Shown: piece after piece, positions 52,193-62,933 of the stretch
Position numbering within the stretch: the first letter of the stretch is position 1
How the letters are laid out: each line of letters opens with the position of its first letter
Assembly: GCF_001017175.1 (NCBI RefSeq)
Contig: NZ_LCYG01000016.1
Location: 232,569-296,568, forward strand
Origin: Microvirga vignae
GTDB taxonomy: Bacteria; Pseudomonadota; Alphaproteobacteria; Rhizobiales; Beijerinckiaceae
DNA: 64,000 bases
Reading direction: 5' to 3'
Program-made: the position numbers and the translations under genes
Notes under the pieces: generated by a model
Told to the model about the DNA's origin: nothing
The model's database searches: none
The model's input: only the letters and a program-made list of their open reading frames with translations

Positions 52193-53935
52193 ATGAGCGA
52201 AGCTGTCTTTTCCGGCACCGCCTTCGTTCATGGCGAGGCTCTTGGAGAAATCATCGCCAGCAATGTAGAGCTGAGCTTCTGGGGCGGTGTCGATCCCTTC
52301 AGCAGTGAGGTCATCGACCGGCACCATCCCCTCAGCGGTCAGATCCTGACCGAAAAAATCCTCGTCATTCCCGGTGGGCGCGGTTCCTGCTCGGGGAGCG
52401 GCGTGATCCTGGAACTGCTTCTCACCGGAAAGGGACCCGCGGCCATGGTGGTCGAGCGGGAGGACGACATCCTCACTCTCGGGGTCGTGATCGCGGAAGA
52501 AGTCTTTGGCAAGTCCATTCCTGTCGTCACTCTCGATTCGAAAGACTTTCGGCAGGTGGCCGCAGCACGCTATGCGCGGGTCGACGGCAATCGTGTTGAA
52601 TGCGGCGACCATCCTGAAGCACTGCGCGAGCTTCCGCTTGCCGAGAAAGGGCCGGAGGGCAACGCTTCCCATATCGAGCTGAGCGAAGTGGATCAGGCTT
52701 ATCTGGATGGCGTGCACGGCAGGGCCGGACAGGTGGCGATGAAGGTCATCCTGCGGATGGCTCAGCTGCAAGGCGCCAATCAGCTGATCGACGTCACGCA
52801 GGCGCATATCGATGGCTGCGTCTATACCGGTCACGGCTCGCTGAAGTTCGCGCAGCAACTGCGGGATTGGGGCGGGAAGGTTGCCGTGCCGACCACACTC
52901 AATTCAATTTCCGTCGATCACCGCCGCTGGCGCATGCAAGGCATCGATCCTGCCTTCGGAGAGCCGGCGAGCCAATTGGGTGATGCGTATGTCGATATGG
53001 GTGCGCGTCCCACCTTCACGTGTGCGCCTTACCTTCTCGACAGCGCACCGAGTCAGGGCGAGCAGGTCGTCTGGGCCGAGTCCAATGCGGTCGTCTATGC
53101 CAATAGCGTGCTCGGCGCGCGGACGATGAAATATCCGGATTTTCTCGATATCTGCATCGCGCTCACGGGCCGCGCACCGCTGGCGGGATGCCATATCGAG
53201 AGCAGCCGGAGGGCCGTACTCCAGATCAACTTGCCAAGGCTCAAGGATCTCGACGACGCGTTCTATCCGCTGCTCGGCTATCACCTGGGCCTCGTCGCCA
53301 CGAGCCGGATTCCCGTCATTACCGGGCTGGAATGGGCTGCGCCCTCACAGGATGACCTGAAGGCCTTCGGGGCTGCGTTCGCGACCACCTCAAGCGCGCC
53401 CATGTTCCATATTCTCGGCGTGACGCCCGAGGCAGCGACACTGGAAGATGCGACCGGCGGCGAGAGCATTCCGACCATCGACATTCGCATCGAGGACCTG
53501 CTTCAGAGCTGGCGCGAACTCGACAGCGCATCGGAACAATCGGTCGATCTCGTATCGCTTGGCAATCCGCATTTTTCCTTCAGCGAATGCGAAAAGCTCG
53601 CCGCCCTCTGCCGCGGCCGCACGAAGCATGAGGACGTGACGGTCGTCGTGACCTGCGGACGTGACACGCACGACAGGGCGCGAGAGGCCGGCATCCTGTC
53701 AGAGCTTGAACGCTTCGGGGTTCAGTTCGTCACGGATACCTGCTGGTGCATGATCATCGAGCCGGTCATTCCGCCGATGGCTGAAACGATCATGACGAAT
53801 TCCGGCAAATACGCCCATTACGGCCCGGGCCTCACAGGACGGCACTTCCATTTCGGAAGCCTTTCCGCCTGCGTCGATGCAGCCTGCACGGGCTTTGCCA
53901 GGGGAAATCTGCCCCTTTGGCTCCAAGAGGGCTGA
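52193..53935 (+). CDS. Aconitase-X fused enzyme, likely cis-3-hydroxy-L-proline dehydratase
   Basis: A 580-residue AcnX type I protein. Residues about 1-140 are the swivelling domain (DUF126): FWGGVDPFSSEVIDRHHPLSGQ and the catalytic Ser65/Ser67 in GRGSCSGSG. The remaining catalytic region (DUF521) has QAHIDGCVYTGHGSLKFAQQL and TDTCWCMIIEPVIPP with cysteines suitable as Fe-S ligands. Fused AcnX proteins dehydrate cis-3-hydroxy-L-proline to Pyr2C. ATG at 52193 has an AAGGAG ribosome site; an upstream TTG overlaps the previous gene. Confidence 0.88.
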   Translation: MSEAVFSGTAFVHGEALGEIIASNVELSFWGGVDPFSSEVIDRHHPLSGQILTEKILVIPGGRGSCSGSGVILELLLTGKGPAAMVVEREDDILTLGVVIAEEVFGKSIPVVTLDSKDFRQVAAARYARVDGNRVECGDHPEALRELPLAEKGPEGNASHIELSEVDQAYLDGVHGRAGQVAMKVILRMAQLQGANQLIDVTQAHIDGCVYTGHGSLKFAQQLRDWGGKVAVPTTLNSISVDHRRWRMQGIDPAFGEPASQLGDAYVDMGARPTFTCAPYLLDSAPSQGEQVVWAESNAVVYANSVLGARTMKYPDFLDICIALTGRAPLAGCHIESSRRAVLQINLPRLKDLDDAFYPLLGYHLGLVATSRIPVITGLEWAAPSQDDLKAFGAAFATTSSAPMFHILGVTPEAATLEDATGGESIPTIDIRIEDLLQSWRELDSASEQSVDLVSLGNPHFSFSECEKLAALCRGRTKHEDVTVVVTCGRDTHDRAREAGILSELERFGVQFVTDTCWCMIIEPVIPPMAETIMTNSGKYAHYGPGLTGRHFHFGSLSACVDAACTGFARGNLPLWLQEG

Positions 53936-53939
53936 GTTC

Positions 53940-55094
53940 TTAACCGAAGGGCTGCGTCGGTGATGTCGAGGGCTGCGTGAACCATTGCGGCCCGCTCTCC
54001 GTCATGACGACATGGTCTTCGAGCCTCACGCCGAAGGCACCGGGCACGAGGATCATCGGCTCGTTGGAGAAGCACATGCCCGGTTCGAGCACGGTCCGAT
54101 TGCCGCGCACGATGTAAGGCTCCTCATGGATCGCAAGCCCCAAGCCATGGCCCGCACGGTGCGGCAGGCCGGGAACACGGTAATCCGGCCCGAGGCCATG
54201 AGCCTCGATCACGCCGCGTGCCGCGGCATCGAGGGCCTCGCACGGTGCGCCGATGTGGGCTGCATCAAACACCGCCTGCTGCGCCTCGCGCTCGATGGCC
54301 CAGATGCGCGCGATCGCGGCTGAAGGCTCATCCAGAACGTAGGTGCGCGTCAGATCCGAGCAATAGCCGTCGATATGGCAGCCCGTATCGACGAGGATCA
54401 GATCACCCGCTGCCAGCACCTGGTCACCCTCGGCCCCATGCGGCAGGGAGGTCGCAATGCCGAAGGAGACGATGCAGAAAGACGAACCGTTGTCTGCGCC
54501 CCGACGCCGATGCTCGGCATCGATGAGAGAGACGATCTCGGAAGCCCGCACACCCGGTTTCATCGCTGCGTGCGCCACCCGATGCACGTCGAGCGTCAGA
54601 TTCATCGCATATCGAATGAGCGCGATCTCGGCGGCGGATTTGCGCATGCGCAGGTCAGCGATCAAAGGCCCGCCATCCACCAGCCGCTCCGCACCAAGCG
54701 ATCTGACGAGTCGGTGATAGAGGAAGAGCGGCAGCTGGCTGTCGAGCGCCAGGGGGGCCTTGTTGCCCAGAAGATCCGCCACAAGAGCCGTCGGGTCCTC
54801 ATCCTCCTCCCAGGTGGCGATCTCGGCCTCGAGCCGCGGCAGCGTCTCCACCCGGGAGCGCTCGAAACCCGGCACCACATAGATAAGCCGTTCTGCTGTC
54901 ACGAGCGCGCCGCAGAGCCGCTCGCTCGGGTGCCAGACCAAGCCGGTGAAATAACGGAGGCTCTGCGTCGAACCGAGAAGGAGCCCGGCGACACCGGAAG
55001 CTTCCATCTCCTGCCGCAATCGTGCAAGACGCCCAAGCCTTTCCACATCGGAGATCGGTGGAAGGGGATGCTGCCAAGAGGAGGATGCTGACAT
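53940..55094 (-). CDS. M24-family Xaa-Pro-type peptidase
   Basis: A 384-residue pita-bread metallopeptidase. The five metal ligands are visible: LVDTGCHIDGYCSDLTRTY (two Asp), AGHGLGLAIHEEP (His), CFSNEPMIL (Glu) and VRLEDHVVM (Glu). A creatinase-like N-terminal domain covers residues about 1-150. It could release amino acids next to proline or hydroxyproline from peptides, feeding the adjoining pathway, or be an ectoine/creatine-type hydrolase. Convergent with the AcnX gene, 4 nt apart. ATG at 55094. Confidence 0.88.
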   Translation of the reverse strand: MSASSSWQHPLPPISDVERLGRLARLRQEMEASGVAGLLLGSTQSLRYFTGLVWHPSERLCGALVTAERLIYVVPGFERSRVETLPRLEAEIATWEEDEDPTALVADLLGNKAPLALDSQLPLFLYHRLVRSLGAERLVDGGPLIADLRMRKSAAEIALIRYAMNLTLDVHRVAHAAMKPGVRASEIVSLIDAEHRRRGADNGSSFCIVSFGIATSLPHGAEGDQVLAAGDLILVDTGCHIDGYCSDLTRTYVLDEPSAAIARIWAIEREAQQAVFDAAHIGAPCEALDAAARGVIEAHGLGPDYRVPGLPHRAGHGLGLAIHEEPYIVRGNRTVLEPGMCFSNEPMILVPGAFGVRLEDHVVMTESGPQWFTQPSTSPTQPFG

Positions 55095-55275
55095 GGAGGA
55101 GCCTTCAAGAGCGGTCGCGTAAGCTGACCTTTGCTTCGCGCATCCCTCGCGCGAGATCAACCCTCCTGCGAAGGATCTTGCTTCTGATGTGATCAGGCTC
55201 ACGCAAGCAAGTTTTGCGAGAAACAGACCTGATGTCCAAGGCAACAACAAGCTGCCGCTCCTTCTCAAATCCCAG

Positions 55276-55800
55276 ATGACCAAAGCGATCACCCCCACTC
55301 AACGTGAGATCTTCTTCGATCCCGATTCCTTCATCGTCTCGAAGACGGACCTGAAAGGCCGGATAACCTATGCGAACAGGGTCTTCTGCGAGGTCGCGGG
55401 TTACACGGAGCAGGAGCTGATCGGTCAGCCGCACAGCCTGATTCGCCATCCGGATATGCCCCGCGCGGTGTTCAAGCTTCTGTGGGACACGATACAGGAT
55501 GGGCGCGAGGTTTTCGCTTACGTCAAGAACATGGCCCGCAGCGGCGACTATTACTGGGTCTTCGCCCATGTGACGCCGTCTTATGACAGGAACCTGCAGG
55601 TCTGCGGCTTTCACTCCAGCCGTCGCGTGCCCAAGCGCGATGCGGTGGAAAAGATCATCCCGCCCTTCTACGCCGAACTGAGCCGCATCGAATTCTCCTA
55701 CCGCAATGCCAAGGAGGGCCTCGCGGCGTCCCAACAGCACCTTATGAAAACACTCGCTGCGAGCAAGGTCAGTTATGATGAATTTGTCTTCTCTCTCTAA
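55276..55800 (+). CDS. Aer-like PAS sensor protein
   Basis: A 174-residue single PAS domain (about residues 15-125): [46 protein letters not shown] and [13 protein letters not shown], the FAD-binding Aer type. A helical extension follows and ends SYDEFVFSL. It overlaps the MCP gene by 26 nt in another frame. It likely senses redox or oxygen and signals through the downstream MCP. Confidence 0.87.
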   Translation: MTKAITPTQREIFFDPDSFIVSKTDLKGRITYANRVFCEVAGYTEQELIGQPHSLIRHPDMPRAVFKLLWDTIQDGREVFAYVKNMARSGDYYWVFAHVTPSYDRNLQVCGFHSSRRVPKRDAVEKIIPPFYAELSRIEFSYRNAKEGLAASQQHLMKTLAASKVSYDEFVFSL

Positions 55801-57151
55801 GGCGAGCACCGGGTTTGCAGTCGCAGCCCTTGCCGTCACGGGACAGGTCATTGCAACCCTCATCACCGGCTCGATGCCGTCGATTGCCCTGCTCGTTGCC
55901 GATATCGGCTTCATCTTCGGCGGTATGATGCTGCTGCGCACGTACCGTGCGCTCGCAACGGCCACAGAAATCCTCGATCGTGTGGGGCATGGAGACTTGG
56001 AGGCCCGGGTCATCGGTAGCAAGGAAGGCGGGGCTCTCGGAAAGCTGCATGGCACGATCAACGATGCCACGGATCGGATCGACGCCTATATCCGCGAGTC
56101 CTCGGCAGCCATGAATGCCGTCCGCAACAATCAGTACTTCCGTCGCATCCTGCCGGATGGGCTTCATGGCGCTATGCTCCACGGCACCTCCATCATCAAC
56201 GAGGCTTCCCACATCATCGAGGGACGTCTCGCCGCCTTCAATGAATCGACTGCGGAATTTGAGGGGGCGATCAATACGATCGTGAAGGCTCTCTCAGAGT
56301 CCTCGTCGAACATGAGCACCATGGCATCAGCGCTGCAGGAAGGTGCGACCCTCACCGATGACCGCACCAATCTCGTGGCTTCGACAGCCGCCGAGATGGC
56401 AGTTAATGTCCAGACCGTCGCCGCTGCGGTTACGCAGCTTGCCGCCTCCGCACAGGAGATCGGCACCGAGGCCGATCATTCGGCGATGCGGGCCCGGCAG
56501 GCGGCGCAGGAAGCGCAATCCACCGGCGCCATCGTCAACGGTCTCAACAACGCAGTCGAGCGGATCAGTACCGTGGTGGGCCTGATCACCAGCATTGCCG
56601 AGCAGACCAATCTTCTCGCTCTCAATGCCACCATCGAAGCCGCCCGTGCGGGCGAAGCCGGGCGCGGATTTGCCGTGGTGGCTCAGGAGGTCAAGGCACT
56701 CGCCACCCAGACCGCCAAGGCGACGGAAGAGATCGCCAACGAGATCTCGGAATTGCGCTCCGCTTCCACGGCAGCCGTTTCCGCTGTGGCCGAGATCTCG
56801 ACCATCGTGGCGGATATCGATCATGCCACCTCGCGGATCGCTCAGAGCATTTCAGGCCAAACCGCTGCCACCGCCGAGATCGCGCGCAGCGTCGAGCAGA
56901 CCTCGGTGGGAACGCAGGGCGTGACGGACAACATTCAGAGCGTGAGCCAGAATACAGCTGAAACCAAGCATCTGGCCGGCTTGGTGCTCGATACGTCGCG
57001 AGAGGTCGCGGTTCAGGGCGAGCACCTGGCCGAGCAAGTCCGCAAGTTCCTCGTGGCGCTGCGTCGCGGCCCCATGGACCGCCGACAGAACGAGATCAGC
57101 GACTTCAAGGGCGGAGAGCGCCACCTGCGCGCTCTTCCGCGCGCGGCATAA
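55775..57151 (+). CDS. Methyl-accepting chemotaxis protein
   Basis: A 458-residue receptor. Two adjacent hydrophobic segments (about residues 10-55) with no periplasmic domain, a HAMP-like stretch ([20 protein letters not shown]) and the MCP hairpin tip [35 protein letters not shown] near 275-305. It couples to CheW/CheA. Lack of a periplasmic part and the upstream PAS gene suggest an energy-taxis receptor like Aer split in two. No CheR pentapeptide is seen at the C-terminus. Confidence 0.9.
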   Translation: MMNLSSLSKASTGFAVAALAVTGQVIATLITGSMPSIALLVADIGFIFGGMMLLRTYRALATATEILDRVGHGDLEARVIGSKEGGALGKLHGTINDATDRIDAYIRESSAAMNAVRNNQYFRRILPDGLHGAMLHGTSIINEASHIIEGRLAAFNESTAEFEGAINTIVKALSESSSNMSTMASALQEGATLTDDRTNLVASTAAEMAVNVQTVAAAVTQLAASAQEIGTEADHSAMRARQAAQEAQSTGAIVNGLNNAVERISTVVGLITSIAEQTNLLALNATIEAARAGEAGRGFAVVAQEVKALATQTAKATEEIANEISELRSASTAAVSAVAEISTIVADIDHATSRIAQSISGQTAATAEIARSVEQTSVGTQGVTDNIQSVSQNTAETKHLAGLVLDTSREVAVQGEHLAEQVRKFLVALRRGPMDRRQNEISDFKGGERHLRALPRAA

Positions 57152-57168
57152 AGACGATGCCGGCCATG

Positions 57169-57198
57169 AAAAACCCCGCTCAAAAGAGCGGGGTTTTT
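57169..57198. terminator. Strong rho-independent terminator after the MCP gene
   Basis: A perfect 13-bp stem (57169-57181 with 57186-57198), AAAA loop, with A and T runs on both sides, so it should work in both directions. Confidence 0.92.
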
Positions 57199-57224
57199 GT
57201 CGTTTGAAACTGCGTCTGAAGCCT

Positions 57225-59872
<2,648 letters not shown>

Positions 59873-60002
59873 TTAGTGACGATTGGTTGAAATTTCACCC
59901 CCGCGCGCATACGCGCGCGTGGAAAGGGGCGGAAAAATCCACGGAAAAGTGCCGTTTTAGGGCCTCCGGGGGGCGGTTCTTTGCCTCACCCCGAAAAGGG
60001 CT

Positions 60003-60617
60003 TCAACGGGCCGCCACGGCCGCCGCTGCGCCCGCCATCACCGTGCCGGTGATCCGGTTGAGAATGCGGATGGCGCCGGGTCTGGTGAAGAGCCGACGGG
60101 CCCGGGCGGCGAGCACGATATAGCCGCCGAACACCACCGACAGCACGGCCATGGTTGCCAGGGCGAGCTCTAGGTAGCCCAGCACCGTGATCCGTGTCAG
60201 ATCGAGGAAGGTGGGCAGAAGCGCGAGGTAGAACACGATCGCCTTGGGGTTGCCCAGCGTCAACGCCAGCCCGCCCAGCAGGAGCTTCGCCGGATGCTCG
60301 GACTTTCCCTCTGCGACCACGTCCCGAGCCGTGGCTGGCGCCGTCCAGAGCTTGTAGGCGAGGTAGAGCAGATAGACCGCGCCCGCGTATTTGACGGCCA
60401 GGAAGACCCCGTGGAAGGTCTGGGCCAAAGCGGCAAGCCCCAGCACTGCGAAGGTGAGCCACACCAAATCGCCCAGGACGATCCCGGCGCTGAGCGCCAC
60501 CGCTCCCTTCGGCCCCCGCCCCAGCACCCGCGCCACGATGGCGGCAATCCCCGGCCCCGGAGAGGCAGCGGCGATGAAGAGGGCGGACGAGAACAGGATG
60601 AGGCCTGCGGGTTCCAT
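60003..60617 (-). CDS. LysE-family translocator
   Basis: A 204-residue membrane exporter (RhtB/LysE type), six hydrophobic segments. Starts LILFSSALFIAAASPGPGIAAIVARVLGRGPKGAVALSAGIVLGDLVW, the family hallmark; LTLGNPKAIVFYLALLPTF is also diagnostic. Exports amino acids or homologues; substrate unknown. ATG at 60617 chosen over 60632. Confidence 0.92.
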   Translation of the reverse strand: MEPAGLILFSSALFIAAASPGPGIAAIVARVLGRGPKGAVALSAGIVLGDLVWLTFAVLGLAALAQTFHGVFLAVKYAGAVYLLYLAYKLWTAPATARDVVAEGKSEHPAKLLLGGLALTLGNPKAIVFYLALLPTFLDLTRITVLGYLELALATMAVLSVVFGGYIVLAARARRLFTRPGAIRILNRITGTVMAGAAAAVAAR

Positions 60618-60717
60618 GGCTATGACCGGCACAAGAGATGCTGTTGCGACTCCTTCATAGGCCGAAACAGCGTCTTACACCATTAAGGAGTTTTGATGTG
60701 TTCAATCACACCGCGCC

Positions 60718-61515
60718 TCACTGTGCGAGGTTGTGCCCAAGACGCGCGAAAAGCGGCGTCACAGTCCAGAAGATGACGTGGACAAACGCATGAGCCAGCA
60801 TGGCGTGCTCCAGGCTGCGTCTCGCATAGAGCCAGCCGAAGAGAAGGCCCAGCAATCCGTTCAGGCTCAACGTCCTGGCGATCAGCACACCCTGATCAGC
60901 CGGCGAGGTTCCCGCGACCACACCCAGATGTCCCGCCGCGAAGGCAAGAGCCGAGACCCCGATGGAAATCCAGACGAGAAAGGGGCGGAACCGGCCTGCC
61001 GTCAGGCGCAATCCTGCCCAGAGCAGGAGGGACAGGAGCCCGAAACGGAACATCAACTCCTCGGTGATGCCGCCATAGAGCAGTCCGAGCATGCGCTCGC
61101 TCAATGTGACATCATCGAGGCGCGTAATGCTCACGAAAGCTGCTGGGAAAAGCGACCTGAAAACGAGATCGGCGGCGATTGTCGCGGAGGCGAGAACAAG
61201 TGTCAGCAGCAGCGTCGAGCCCCAGGCCCCTCTGGATGCCTGAGCGGGTTCACCACGCAGTCGGCGGAGGATGAAGGAGCTCAGTCCAGCCTTCTCCGTC
61301 AGCGCAACGCCTAGGGCAACACCTGCCAGGAGAAGGATCGTAGGCTGGACAAGCAGAAGGGCCGCAAGAACCGATGTCGGAAGATCGGAGGCCTCGGGCA
61401 GTCCACGCACCAGTTCGGCGGCGCGCTGCGTCACCGGGATCAGGGACAGGATACCAACGAAACCAAGGCTGCTCATGGCCAGGAACGGCTTCAGGAAGGA
61501 GCGTCGAGTCGTCAT
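60718..61515 (-). CDS. CPBP-family intramembrane metalloprotease
   Basis: A 265-residue protein with eight hydrophobic segments and the CPBP/Abi motifs: GGITEELMFRFGLLSLLLW (EExxxR, about residues 143-160), LAFAAGHLGVV, and AHAFVHVIFW near the end (metal-binding His). It may be an unspecified intramembrane protease. The start overlaps the stop of recF (ATGA), so it is co-translated with recF. Confidence 0.87.
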   Translation of the reverse strand: MTTRRSFLKPFLAMSSLGFVGILSLIPVTQRAAELVRGLPEASDLPTSVLAALLLVQPTILLLAGVALGVALTEKAGLSSFILRRLRGEPAQASRGAWGSTLLLTLVLASATIAADLVFRSLFPAAFVSITRLDDVTLSERMLGLLYGGITEELMFRFGLLSLLLWAGLRLTAGRFRPFLVWISIGVSALAFAAGHLGVVAGTSPADQGVLIARTLSLNGLLGLLFGWLYARRSLEHAMLAHAFVHVIFWTVTPLFARLGHNLAQ

Positions 61516-62672
61516 GGCGTCGACAGCGCCTCGATTTTCCCGGGCGAGACCTGCAGCATATCTGCGCGGCCTTCGAGTTCTGTAAAAAGGCTCGGGTCCG
61601 CGCCCGTCATCCAGACCTGGCCGCCCAGCGATTCCAGCGCCGCAAAGAGACCCGCGCGGCGGCGCGGGTCGAGATGGGCGGCGACCTCGTCAAGCAGCAC
61701 GAAAGGCGCGATGCCGCTCATGCTGGCAACCAGCCCCGCATGGGCGAGAACGAGGCCGATGAGCAGCGCCTTCTGCTCGCCGGTGGAGGCGGTGTTGGCA
61801 GGAATGTCCTTCGGTCCGTGCCGCACGAGAAGATCGGAGGCCTGCGGGCCGACGAGGGTGCGCCCGGCCGCGCGATCGCGTGCGCGATAGTCGCGCAGGA
61901 TCGCGCGGTAGCGATCCTCCGCATCGACGGCAGGAAGCGTGGCGATGAGCGTATCGATCTCGCCTTCAAGCCCCATCGTGGCGAAGGGGAAGGGGGAATC
62001 CTCCTCGCGCGTTTCGAGGATGAGTGCCGCCAACCGCTCCACCGTCTCGCGGCGCGCAGCGGCGACGGCGATGGCAAGCTCCGCCACCTCGCGCTCCAGC
62101 GCATCGAGCCAGAGGCGGTCGTCGGGATTGTCCTCGAGCACGCGATTGCGGGAGCGCAGCGCCCGTTCGAGAGCATTCACGCGCGCACCATGCTCGGCAT
62201 CGACGGCGAGGACAAGGCGGTCGAGAAAACGGCGGCGATCGCCAGCGGGCCCGCGAAACAGCGCATCGAGATCGGGCGTGAGCCAGACCACACGGAGGAA
62301 TTCCGCGAAAGCCGTGGGCGAGGATGCGGTCGTGCCATCGATACGGCAGATGCGCGAGGATCGGCCGATTTCGCTTTGAGGCTCAATCCCGGTGCCGAGG
62401 CGATGCTCGCCGTAGGGTGCGTCAAGGGTGAGTGAAATGGCAAACGAGCCGGGGCCGCCCTGGCGTGCCATATCGCCCAGTTCTGCGCGGCGCAAGCCGC
62501 GTCCGGGCATGAAGAGAGAGATTGCCTCCAGCACATTGGTCTTGCCCGCGCCGTTCTCGCCGACAAGCGCGACGAGTTGGCGCGACACGGGGAGGTCCAG
62601 ACTCGCATAGGTACGAAAATCCTGGAGGATCAGGCGGGCGATTCGGGACGCGGGGACAGGAGCGGAGGACAT
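61512..62672 (-). CDS. recF: DNA replication and repair protein RecF
   Basis: A 386-residue SMC-like ATPase. Walker A is GENGAGKTNVLEAIS (about residues 36-50), signature STGEQKALLIGLVLAHA and Walker B APFVLLDEVAAHLD at the C-terminal lobe. RecF binds dsDNA next to gaps and helps load RecA with RecO and RecR. It lies downstream of dnaN on the same strand, 261 bp away, and overlaps the CPBP gene. Confidence 0.96.
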   Translation of the reverse strand: MSSAPVPASRIARLILQDFRTYASLDLPVSRQLVALVGENGAGKTNVLEAISLFMPGRGLRRAELGDMARQGGPGSFAISLTLDAPYGEHRLGTGIEPQSEIGRSSRICRIDGTTASSPTAFAEFLRVVWLTPDLDALFRGPAGDRRRFLDRLVLAVDAEHGARVNALERALRSRNRVLEDNPDDRLWLDALEREVAELAIAVAAARRETVERLAALILETREEDSPFPFATMGLEGEIDTLIATLPAVDAEDRYRAILRDYRARDRAAGRTLVGPQASDLLVRHGPKDIPANTASTGEQKALLIGLVLAHAGLVASMSGIAPFVLLDEVAAHLDPRRRAGLFAALESLGGQVWMTGADPSLFTELEGRADMLQVSPGKIEALSTP

Positions 62673-62933
62673 GCGCTCCCTTCATTCAGGAGCAAGCGCG
62701 AAAGATCAAGCGTCGGCACGGCCAAACCGCATTTTACGATTGTCGCGAGGGCTCCCTTGATCATGGTCAGGCTTGTTATGGGCGGGCTTTTCCCGGCCAC
62801 CCCGATGATGAGAAGCGCCGCGCCTCTTAAGAAACGAGATCACCGGCACGAGGCCGGTGATGACAAGGAGCCTGATTCTGAAAAACGATCCCGGATCGAC
62901 TGACGCCGTCCGGGATGACGCCTGTCAAAATGC
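62673..62933. other. Intergenic region dnaN to recF
   Basis: About 260 bp with no convincing gene. It holds the dnaN terminator candidate (62880-62916) and a 9-bp hairpin at 62839-62861 without a strong T-run. A recF promoter is expected but not identifiable with confidence. Confidence 0.5.
62880..62916 (-). terminator. Terminator of dnaN
   Basis: An 8-bp perfect stem (62888-62895 with 62909-62916) and 13-nt loop. On the minus strand it is followed by CGTTTTT. A second hairpin (62839-62847 with 62853-62861) follows further downstream. Confidence 0.65.
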
